Below are positions 7,844 through 15,284 of a DNA stretch of 64,000 bases, in pieces. The DNA lies in NCBI GenBank assembly GCA_050290225.1, contig JBNKHG010000025.1, positions 6,841 to 70,840 of the forward strand. The letters are read 5' to 3'. The notes under the pieces were generated by a model. That model searched no databases. It was not told the DNA's origin and saw only the letters and a list, made by a program, of their open reading frames with translations. The first letter of the stretch is position 1; each line of letters starts with the position of its first letter. Source of the DNA: JBNKHG01 sp050290225. Its GTDB lineage: Bacteria > Pseudomonadota > Gammaproteobacteria > Pseudomonadales > Cellvibrionaceae. A program made the translations under genes and the position numbers.

Positions 7844-10800
7844 TCAGTGAAAATCCCGAGACTGGGTGTGAAGCTGTGGCAGCGCCTGGGTGTAATCCAG
7901 GATTTCCCCGGCAATCAAATGAATGACATTGTCTTTACTTTCCACAATACCTTTGACCAACAGTAACTTGCCTTTGAGCACAGCTTGTCGGAAACGCTGC
8001 TGCAAATCCTGCCACACCACCACATTGGTATTGCCGGTTTCATCTTCCAGGGTGATAAACAAAACGCCGGAGGCGGTGCCGGGCCGCTGACGACCGGTCA
8101 CCAACCCGGCGAGGCGCACAAAACGGCCGCTATTGAGCTGGTAGAGATCGGCGGCGCGGCGGCAGCGATTAAATGGCGTCTGCTGACGCAGTATCGCCAT
8201 CGGGTGGCGCCCCAGGGTGAGGCCGGTGCTGGCGTAGTCCATGACCAGGTTATCGGTTTCGTTGGGGGCGGGAAGGGTTGCTGCGGAGCTGGCGTCAAGC
8301 GGCGACTTTTTCGACCTGTTTTCAGTTTGAAGCCGTTGTCCAGTTTCGAACAGCGGACGGGGCTCTTCCACGGCCAGTGCCTGCCAGTGCGCCTGGTGGC
8401 GGTGACCGGTCAGTGGCGCAAGGGCATCGCTGTTGGCCAGGGCTCCCATATCCCGGCGGTTGAGCCGGGCGCGCCGGGCGAGATCCTGCAGCGATTGAAA
8501 GGCGCGTTGTTCGCGGGCCTGTTCCAGCCGGTCGACTGCATCGCGACTCAAACCCTTGACCAGTCGGAAACCGAGCCGCAGCTGCGGCTGGCTTTCGAGT
8601 GTGGGATTGGTTTCGTTGTGGGTGAGCTGGTGATCCCAGTTGCTGTGGTGAATATCCACCGGTAATACGTCGATGCGGTGACGGCGCGCGTCCTGTACCA
8701 GTTGCGACGGCGAGTAAAAACCCATGGGCAGGCTGTTGAGCAGGCCGCAATAGAAGGCCGCCGGATAGTGGCATTTGAGCCAGGCGGAAACATACACCAG
8801 CAGGGCAAAACTGGCGGCGTGGGATTCCGGGAAGCCGTATTCGCCAAACCCCTGCATCTGTTTAAACAGCCGCTCGGCAAAGTCGCGGCTGTGGCCGCGG
8901 GCCAGCATGCCGTCAATGACCTTGTCTTTAAAGGTTTGCAGGTTGCCGTTGCGACCCCAGCTGGCCATGGCGCGGCGCAACCGGTCGGCCTCACCGCCGG
9001 AAAAGCCGGCGGCAACCATAGCCAGTTGGATCACCTGTTCCTGGAAGATAGGCACGCCCAGGGTGCGCCCCAATACCGATTTGATGGCCCCGTTGGGGTA
9101 AGTGACCGCTTCCTCTCCATTGCGCCGCTTGAGATAGGGGTGAACCATGTCCCCCTGAATAGGGCCGGGCCTGACAATGGCCACTTCGATCACCAGGTCG
9201 TAAAAGGTTTTGGGGCGCAGGCGCGGCAGCATGGCCATCTGCGCGCGGGACTCCACCTGGAAAACGCCGACACTGTCGCCGCGGCTCAACATCTGGTAGG
9301 TCTTTGGGTCTTCCTGGGGAATGTTACTGATATCGACCGGGTGGGGGTTGTAGCTGTTGATCAGTGCCAGGCTTTTGCGAATGGCGGTGAGCATGCCGAG
9401 TGCCAGCACATCGACCTTGAGCAGGCCCAGGGCTTCGATATCTTCCTTGTCCCACTGGATGATCGTACGTTCGGTCATGGCCGCATTTTCTACGGGAACC
9501 AGGGTACTGATCGGACTGCGGGTAATAATAAAGCCACCCACGTGTTGGGACAGGTGGCGGGGAAACCCCAGCAGCTCGTTGACGAGACACAAAAACTGTT
9601 GCGCCACCGGACTGTCGGGGTCGACATTGGCCTCCCGCAGGCGCTCCAGCAATTGCTCGCGTTTGTCCCACCAGGCGAGATTTTTGGCCAACCGCTCCAG
9701 CAGCAGGGCGTCGAATCCCAGGGCCTTGCCTACATCGCGAACAGCACTGCGCGGGCGGTAGGTGATAACGGTGGCGGCCAGGGCGGCCCGTTCGCGGCTG
9801 TAGCGGCGGTAGAGATATTGAATCACTTCCTCGCGCCGCTCGTGTTCGAAGTCGACATCGATATCCGGCGGCTCATTGCGTTCCCTGGAGATAAAACGCT
9901 CGAATAACAGCTGACTCCGGGCGGGATCGACCTCGGTGATAAACAGGCAGTAGCAGACCACGGAGTTGGCGGCTGAGCCGCGACCCTGACAGAGTATGTT
10001 CTGCGAGCGGGCGAAGCGCACAATGTCCTCGACCGTTAAAAAGTAGTACTCGTATTCCAGCTCGGCGATCAGTGCGAGTTCTTTTTCCAGTTGCGCCTCT
10101 ACCGCCGGCGGTATTCCCTGGGGCCAGCGCTGCCGGGCGCCACGGTAACTGAGTTGGCTCAGGTGTTCGCTGGGACTCAAGGATTCGGGCACCAGCTCCC
10201 GCGGGTACTCGTAACGCAGTTCGTCCAGGGAGAAATCACACAGCTGTGCCAGGTGCAGGGTTTCCTCCAGCAGCGTCCGCGGATAGATCTGCTGTAGCCG
10301 GTCGAGGGGGCGCAGGTGGCGCTCGCCGTTGCGCTGGCGCCGGTGGCCGAGGGCCTGCACCGGCGTATTGAGGCGAATGGCGGTAACTATATCCTGCAGG
10401 GGTTTACGCTCGGGGCAGTGAAAGTGCACATCGTTGCAGGCGAGCATGCTGATATCCAGATCCGCGGCGAGTCGGTGGCAGGCGAGGTAGTGGGCCTGGT
10501 CGTCCTGCTCCTGCAGCAGTTCCACACCCAGCCACAGGCGGTCTTTAAAGAAGCGCTTCAGTTGCCGGCCCGTGCTTGTCTGTGACTCGCCGCTTGGTGA
10601 TGGTAGCCAGATGGCCAGGCAGTGTTGGGTACCGAACTGCAACTCGTCCAGATACAGCTGATACTCCCCTTTGGGGCTGCGTCGGCGAGCGCGGGTAATC
10701 AGGGCGGAAATTTCGGTATAGCCAACCCGGTTGGGAGCCAGCAGCAATAATTTGATGGCGGGGTCTTTGATGGCGAGTTCTTTGGTGGCGAGTTCCGGGT

Positions 10801-11017
10801 CGGCCTGTCGGCTGAGCAAAAACTCGCTGCCGATGATCAACTGTATCTCCAACGCCTTGGCGGCGACATGGGCCTTGGCGATACCGGCAAAGGAGCACTC
10901 ATCGGTCAGGGCGATGGCTTTGTAACCCAGCTCGGCGGCGCGTGTCACCAGTTCCTCCGGGCGGGAGGCACCGCGCAAAAACGTAAAATTACTCAAGCAG
11001 TGCAGTTCGGCGTACAT
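7844..11017 (-). CDS. dnaE2: Error-prone DNA polymerase III alpha subunit DnaE2 (ImuC)
   Basis: A 1057-residue C-family polymerase. It has an N-terminal PHP domain beginning 'YAELHCLSNFTFLRGAS', the catalytic palm motif 'PPDIDVDFEHERREEV', the finger region 'GRGSAANSVVCYCL', and a C-terminal OB domain ('FVRLAGLVTGRQRPGTASGVL'). Length and opening sequence match DnaE2 rather than replicative DnaE (about 1160). It performs translesion synthesis with ImuA and ImuB after DNA damage. Third gene of the minus-strand imuA-imuB-dnaE2 operon under a LexA-controlled promoter at 13433-13461; a 105-bp spacer full of 15-bp repeats separates it from imuB. Confidence 0.97.
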   Translation of the reverse strand: MYAELHCLSNFTFLRGASRPEELVTRAAELGYKAIALTDECSFAGIAKAHVAAKALEIQLIIGSEFLLSRQADPELATKELAIKDPAIKLLLLAPNRVGYTEISALITRARRRSPKGEYQLYLDELQFGTQHCLAIWLPSPSGESQTSTGRQLKRFFKDRLWLGVELLQEQDDQAHYLACHRLAADLDISMLACNDVHFHCPERKPLQDIVTAIRLNTPVQALGHRRQRNGERHLRPLDRLQQIYPRTLLEETLHLAQLCDFSLDELRYEYPRELVPESLSPSEHLSQLSYRGARQRWPQGIPPAVEAQLEKELALIAELEYEYYFLTVEDIVRFARSQNILCQGRGSAANSVVCYCLFITEVDPARSQLLFERFISRERNEPPDIDVDFEHERREEVIQYLYRRYSRERAALAATVITYRPRSAVRDVGKALGFDALLLERLAKNLAWWDKREQLLERLREANVDPDSPVAQQFLCLVNELLGFPRHLSQHVGGFIITRSPISTLVPVENAAMTERTIIQWDKEDIEALGLLKVDVLALGMLTAIRKSLALINSYNPHPVDISNIPQEDPKTYQMLSRGDSVGVFQVESRAQMAMLPRLRPKTFYDLVIEVAIVRPGPIQGDMVHPYLKRRNGEEAVTYPNGAIKSVLGRTLGVPIFQEQVIQLAMVAAGFSGGEADRLRRAMASWGRNGNLQTFKDKVIDGMLARGHSRDFAERLFKQMQGFGEYGFPESHAASFALLVYVSAWLKCHYPAAFYCGLLNSLPMGFYSPSQLVQDARRHRIDVLPVDIHHSNWDHQLTHNETNPTLESQPQLRLGFRLVKGLSRDAVDRLEQAREQRAFQSLQDLARRARLNRRDMGALANSDALAPLTGHRHQAHWQALAVEEPRPLFETGQRLQTENRSKKSPLDASSAATLPAPNETDNLVMDYASTGLTLGRHPMAILRQQTPFNRCRRAADLYQLNSGRFVRLAGLVTGRQRPGTASGVLFITLEDETGNTNVVVWQDLQQRFRQAVLKGKLLLVKGIVESKDNVIHLIAGEILDYTQALPQLHTQSRDFH

Positions 11018-11066
11018 TGGTGTTTACCTGCGCTTAACGTTTCGCTTTTAACCTGTTTGCCGTTAA

Positions 11067-11127
11067 CCCTTATTCCGTTATCCCCTATGCGGTTAACCCC
11101 TATGCGCTTAATCCCTATGCGGTTAAC
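11067..11127. repeat. 15-bp tandem repeats between imuB and dnaE2
   Basis: Three contiguous 15-bp units, CCCTATGCGGTTAAC or one- to two-base variants, at 11083-11097, 11098-11112 and 11113-11127, preceded by a degenerate fourth unit (11067-11081) and traces of another further upstream. The last unit includes the imuB stop codon. The repeats fill most of the imuB-dnaE2 spacer. Confidence 0.8.
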
Positions 11128-12670
11128 CAAAGACACCGTGCACAAACCAGTGCTGCTGATGGTGATCGTAGTAAATCCAGTAGTGGGCGCCGCTTTGGTG
11201 GCGGGCGATAAAGTAATCGCGCTGCTGGCGCGCCTGCCACCAGTGGCTGTCGTAGCGTTGTGGACCGCTGATCAGTTCCAGGGGACCGGCAAAATAGAGT
11301 TGTTGCTGACAGCGCCTGAGTGGTTGTGGCGGTTCATACAGCCATAGCGGTTGGCGCGGATCTTGGTCGTGCGTGTGTTGCTTCTCTGCCTCGATCGATC
11401 GCTGCGCGTCCCTGGCGTTTTTCTTCTGCTGTCTGCGCGCGACCCTATGGCCTTTGGGGGCAGGGGCGGGTGCAACTTTTACCTGCTGCAGTTCGGGTAG
11501 ATGTTCATCCTGCAGTTGCAGCGAAAAAACACTTTCGTTACCCAGGCGACCGCGCAGTTTGTCCAGCAAAAACCAGGGGTCGCCGTTGCCTGGTCCCGCC
11601 AGTTCACGAAACAGGGCGTGGTTGTCGGCAGTGGCTGGCTGCAGCTGGTGGGCGCTGAGGCGAACGGTTTCCACCGCTGAGGCCAGGGTCAGGGTTTCCA
11701 GTTTTAACAGGGTCAGGTCGAGAAAGTTGTGGGGGTTGTCTTGCCCGCGGGCGAGTTCAATGGTGAGTTGCCTGGCGCATTTGTCGATGTGGAAAAAACG
11801 CCAGTGGAAACAGCGGCAATGCAACTGGCGCCGGCTGAGAAACTGGTGCAGTTCTGCCAGTAACTGCTGTATCGGCTGCTTCAGCATATCGATGGTGCTC
11901 AGGCCGCTGAGGAAATGGACTTCGCTGTCGAAGCGGGTGGGTGGTTCAATGTTTACCTGGGGATCGCTGCGTTCGCCGGTCAGTTGCGCCAGGTAGGTGA
12001 GCAGTCCCTGGCCGAAACGCTTGCCGAGGTCGGCACGGGGCAGGGCCAACAGTTCGCCGATGGTGGTGAGCCCCAGTCCCTCGATTTGCTGCCGTTGTTG
12101 TTCTGTCAGCGCCAGCTGTGCCAGGGGACAGGGCGCCAGTTGCCGCAGAAAGAACGGCGGCCTGCAATCTTCGGTTGCCAGTGCTGGCATGACACTCTTT
12201 TCGTGAGAGAGGCTGAATACCTGGGCCGCCTTGGGCGTGTGGGCTAGCCCGCCGCGGTAGCAAAAACCCCGCTGCGCCAGTTCACTGTCGATCCGCTGTC
12301 GCAGTCGGGAAAGACCGCCAAACAGGCGCAGGCTGCCGCCGATTTCCAGTAGCAGGCTATCGGGGGGCTGGGGGCAGACCGCAGGGGTAAACTGATAGGC
12401 CCAGTGGGCGAGGGATTGCAGCGCCCGCCGCTCCCGAGCGGGCTGTCGTTCCAGCGCTGCCAGATTGGCGTCGAGGGCATAGGCGCTGGCCAGAGTCATG
12501 CCAGGGGCAACGCCCCTGGCGCGGGCCACGTCATTGGCCAGTGACACCCGCTGCTTGTCGATAATGGCAATGGCGGTACTTGTCTGTGGGGCGCCGCGCT
12601 GCACCAGGTCCAGCGACAACCGGGGGAAGCGGAGACAGAGCCAGAGCGGGCCAGGGACTGAGGCGGTCAT
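11123..12670 (-). CDS. imuB: ImuB, catalytically inactive Y-family polymerase-like mutasome hub
   Basis: A 515-residue protein beginning 'LWLCLRFPRLSLDLVQRG', with the Y-family polymerase fold ('ANDVARARGVAPGMTLASAYAL', 'GLTTIGELLALPRADLGKRFG' as the helix-hairpin-helix little finger region) but without the acidic active-site signature of Pol IV/V, as known for ImuB. In the family it bridges ImuA, DnaE2 and the beta clamp. It begins 14 bases after imuA stops and is in the same LexA-controlled operon. The C-terminal stop lies inside a 15-bp repeat array. Confidence 0.95.
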   Translation of the reverse strand: MTASVPGPLWLCLRFPRLSLDLVQRGAPQTSTAIAIIDKQRVSLANDVARARGVAPGMTLASAYALDANLAALERQPARERRALQSLAHWAYQFTPAVCPQPPDSLLLEIGGSLRLFGGLSRLRQRIDSELAQRGFCYRGGLAHTPKAAQVFSLSHEKSVMPALATEDCRPPFFLRQLAPCPLAQLALTEQQRQQIEGLGLTTIGELLALPRADLGKRFGQGLLTYLAQLTGERSDPQVNIEPPTRFDSEVHFLSGLSTIDMLKQPIQQLLAELHQFLSRRQLHCRCFHWRFFHIDKCARQLTIELARGQDNPHNFLDLTLLKLETLTLASAVETVRLSAHQLQPATADNHALFRELAGPGNGDPWFLLDKLRGRLGNESVFSLQLQDEHLPELQQVKVAPAPAPKGHRVARRQQKKNARDAQRSIEAEKQHTHDQDPRQPLWLYEPPQPLRRCQQQLYFAGPLELISGPQRYDSHWWQARQQRDYFIARHQSGAHYWIYYDHHQQHWFVHGVFG

Positions 12671-12684
12671 CGTGCAGCTTCACT

Positions 12685-13425
12685 TCAGGAAGAGCTGGCC
12701 AGGGTCGCCACCGCCGCTTTCGTGGTCGGTGCCGGGTGGAGGCGCAATGCGGGCATTCTGCCCAGGTGTACCGGTAGTTGCTCAGGGGCGAGACGGGAGA
12801 TTTGCGGCAGCAGTTGCAGGCGCAGCTGTTGCCCGCTCCAGCCGCCGCGCTGTTTGAGAATCTGCAGTTGCAGGTCGCCGTTGACGGCCGTGTCGAAGCC
12901 GATGCGCAGGGCCGAGGGGGAGGCCTGTTGGGCATGTTTCCGGGCGCGAAACAGCACGTGCCAGCTGTCGCCCTGGTGGGCGGCCTGTTGCAGCCGGCGC
13001 AGATCGCGATCGCCAATGGCCTGCCCCAGGCTCCAGGTCAGCACCGCGCCACAGCTGCCCGAGCGCAGGGCCTGGTCGGCACACCAGAGCAACTCGCGAT
13101 GATGGCGCGGGCAGATGACCAGCAGCTGCTGCGGGTCCAGGCCGGCGGCGGCCAGCGCAGGGGCATAGGGCAGGAAGGGCGGTGCCACCAGCACCAGCCA
13201 GGGGCGCTGGCGCTGCTGGCGCAGGCCAGGCAGTAACAGCCGCAGCTCCCCCAGGCCACAGGCGGGCCCCAGCAGTTCGGTGGTGGCGCCCCGGGGCCAG
13301 CCGTGATCATGCAGCTGGGCGTCCAGCGCCTCGTAACCCGTGGCAATCACCGGGGTGAGCCTGCGACCGCGGGAGGCTTGCCAGACACTGGGGTGCTGGA
13401 GGAGTTGTTCCAGGGGCTTGTTCAT
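12685..13425 (-). CDS. imuA: ImuA, RecA-like translesion-synthesis accessory protein
   Basis: About 246 residues from the ATG at 13425 ('MNKPLEQLLQHPSVW'). An upstream in-frame start at 13461 would place the LexA box inside the coding region and is rejected. The protein has the RecA/SulA-like fold of the imuA family: 'GYEALDAQLHDHGWPRGATTELLGPACGLGELRLLLPGLR' region, 'WLVLVAPPFLPYAPALAAAGLD', 'LLWCADQALRSG'. In the family it regulates the ImuB-DnaE2 mutasome. There is no Shine-Dalgarno: the -10 box ends 8 bases before the start codon, so the transcript should be leaderless or nearly so. Confidence 0.9.
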   Translation of the reverse strand: MNKPLEQLLQHPSVWQASRGRRLTPVIATGYEALDAQLHDHGWPRGATTELLGPACGLGELRLLLPGLRQQRQRPWLVLVAPPFLPYAPALAAAGLDPQQLLVICPRHHRELLWCADQALRSGSCGAVLTWSLGQAIGDRDLRRLQQAAHQGDSWHVLFRARKHAQQASPSALRIGFDTAVNGDLQLQILKQRGGWSGQQLRLQLLPQISRLAPEQLPVHLGRMPALRLHPAPTTKAAVATLASSS

Positions 13426-13432
13426 GATTTTA

Positions 13433-13461
13433 AATATACTGTATAAAGATACAGTATTCAA
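13433..13461 (-). promoter_or_regulatory. imuA promoter: -35 TTGAAT, 17-bp spacer, -10 TATATT
   Basis: Reading the minus strand, TTGAAT (13461-13456) and TATATT (13438-13433) are exactly 17 bp apart and the LexA box overlaps both elements and the spacer. The expected transcription start, 6-8 bases after the -10, falls on or next to the imuA ATG at 13425. Confidence 0.7.
13437..13456. promoter_or_regulatory. LexA (SOS) box of the imuA-imuB-dnaE2 operon
   Basis: TACTGTATAAAGATACAGTA matches the gammaproteobacterial LexA consensus (CTGT-N8-ACAG with flanking TA) in all invariant positions. It lies between imuA (minus strand) and the VRR-NUC gene (plus strand), so LexA may also affect the divergent transcript. 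Confidence 0.95.
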
Positions 13462-13586
13462 GGCGGGCGGGAGTCACTATATTGCTCCTTCTCTATATAG
13501 CACCCTGCCGTTCCACTCATTGGCCAGAATCAGGAGCGGCTATTATTCAGGAGCTAAAAGCTATTCAGGAGAGAAAAGCAGCGCCC

Positions 13587-15284
13587 ATGCCAGAGACCGT
13601 TGAACTGCCGCCGGACTACTACCTGACCAATTTCCGCGCGCTGGTGACATTTGTCTGGCAGCGCTACCAGCCGCTGCTGTCGGCCGAAGAGCAGGCTCTT
13701 TACCGGGCCTTCGAGCGTCTCGACCGGCATAGCCAGCAACTCTATATCCGTTTGCTGTCGCGCAAGGGAACACTGTTTCGCCAGGGCAAGTTGCACTACC
13801 CGGAAATCGAAAACCTGCCGGCGGCGGCCGTGCGTTTGGCGGAGGAGGGGCTTCTGGCCATAGACCCGGCGTTGGCGCTGCAGGACTGTCTGCCGCTGTT
13901 TACCAAGGCGGAATTGGTGGCCCGCTGTGGCGTGCCTGAATTTAAAACCGCCAGGCGCGAGCAACTGGTGCAGGCACTGCTCGAGCGGGAGGCGGCCGAT
14001 GCCCCTGCTTCATCACAGATTGCTTCATCACAGATTGTTCCGTCACTGTTGCGTGGCGAAACCCTGCTGCAGGTATTGGGTGGCGAGGCGTTCGATACCT
14101 TTAAACTCTGCTTTTTCGGCAACCTGCGCCAGGACCTGACCGAATATGTGTTGCGGGACCTGGGGATCTACCGCTATGAGGCCTATGCCCTCGATGACAG
14201 CCTGCCCTTCAATTCGCGCACGCAGATAGAAAAACACTTGGGCTACTACCGGTGCCAGGAACAACTGGAAGCGTCCATGGCGGAGGGGGTCGAGGCGATG
14301 GTCGCGCTGTCGTCGCAATTGCCGGACGACCCGGGTACCGACGCCAGCCTGACCCGGCGATTGGAGCGTTGCCGCCTTACCCTCGCCCGACAGCTGGAAC
14401 GCTGTGAAGCCTTTTCCGAAGCAGAGCGGCTCTACCGCCAGTGCTGTCAACCGCCGGCGCGGGAAAGACGCGCCCGCATGGCTGTGAGCCAGGGGCGTGT
14501 CGCAGAGGGGTTGCAGTTGTGCCGGGATATTTTGAGCGCGCCGGTCAATGAAGAGGAGCGGGTGTTTGCCGAAAGCTTCGGCTATCGCACCGCGAAAAAG
14601 CAGGGGCTGGCCTGGGCGGTGCCCGATAGCTATCAGCCGCAAACCCTGTCCGTGGAGTTGCCTTTGGTGGCGGGGGCTTGCGTCGAACAGCTGGCGGGTG
14701 AGTATCTGAGCGCCGAAGGGTCCTGCTTCTATGTGGAAAACAGCCTGTTTAACGGTGTGTTGGGATTGCTGATCTGGGATATCGTTTTTGCTTCCGTGCC
14801 CGGGGCCTTTTTCAACCCCTTCCAGGTGGCGCCCGCGGATTTCTATACCCCGGATTTTTATCGTCTGCGCCGCGCGGCTTTAGAGGCGCGCCTGCAAGAA
14901 GTGGACAGCGAGGGTTTTGTCGAGCGCATCTGGCGGACCTACGGCGACAAACAGGGCATTGCCAATCCTCTGGTGAACTGGGGGGTGTTGCCGGAAACGT
15001 TGCTGCACCTGTGTCTGGCGCGTATTCCCCGGGACCACTGGCGGTCCCTGTTGCAACGACTGCTGTCGGATTTGCGCTATAACCGCAATGGGCTGCCCGA
15101 CTTGATCGTCTTTCCTGATAATGGCCCCGACGCAGGCGGTTACCGCCTGGTGGAGGTCAAGGGGCCGGGTGACCGGCTCCAGAAAAATCAATTGCGCTGG
15201 ATGCGTTTTTTTGCCGCGGAGTCTATCCCGCACCAGGTCTTGCAGGTGCAGTGGGCAAACGGGGATGTTAAGGCGCCGGGATGA
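13587..15284 (+). CDS. VRR-NUC domain nuclease (FAN1-like)
   Basis: About 565 residues from the ATG at 13587 ('MPETVELPPDYY'); the frame is open to 13482 but the extra N-terminus looks non-coding. The C-terminus carries the VRR-NUC signature: 'LPDLIVFPDNG', 'YRLVEVKGPGDRLQKNQLRW', with Asp, Glu-x-Lys and Gln of the PD-(D/E)XK core. The preceding helical region resembles bacterial FAN1-type interstrand-crosslink/flap nucleases. Its stop overlaps the next gene's start (ATGA), so it is coupled to the helicase. It is divergent from imuA across a LexA box. Function as DNA-repair nuclease is a family inference. Confidence 0.85.
   Translation: MPETVELPPDYYLTNFRALVTFVWQRYQPLLSAEEQALYRAFERLDRHSQQLYIRLLSRKGTLFRQGKLHYPEIENLPAAAVRLAEEGLLAIDPALALQDCLPLFTKAELVARCGVPEFKTARREQLVQALLEREAADAPASSQIASSQIVPSLLRGETLLQVLGGEAFDTFKLCFFGNLRQDLTEYVLRDLGIYRYEAYALDDSLPFNSRTQIEKHLGYYRCQEQLEASMAEGVEAMVALSSQLPDDPGTDASLTRRLERCRLTLARQLERCEAFSEAERLYRQCCQPPARERRARMAVSQGRVAEGLQLCRDILSAPVNEEERVFAESFGYRTAKKQGLAWAVPDSYQPQTLSVELPLVAGACVEQLAGEYLSAEGSCFYVENSLFNGVLGLLIWDIVFASVPGAFFNPFQVAPADFYTPDFYRLRRAALEARLQEVDSEGFVERIWRTYGDKQGIANPLVNWGVLPETLLHLCLARIPRDHWRSLLQRLLSDLRYNRNGLPDLIVFPDNGPDAGGYRLVEVKGPGDRLQKNQLRWMRFFAAESIPHQVLQVQWANGDVKAPG

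Noticed and set aside
8678..9907. Long open frame (409 residues) opposite dnaE2
   Set aside because: It is antisense to the certain dnaE2 coding region and has the composition of a reverse-strand shadow in GC-rich DNA.
13425..13461. Longer imuA beginning at 13461
   Set aside because: Its first codons would be the LexA box and promoter; the family N-terminus fits the start at 13425.
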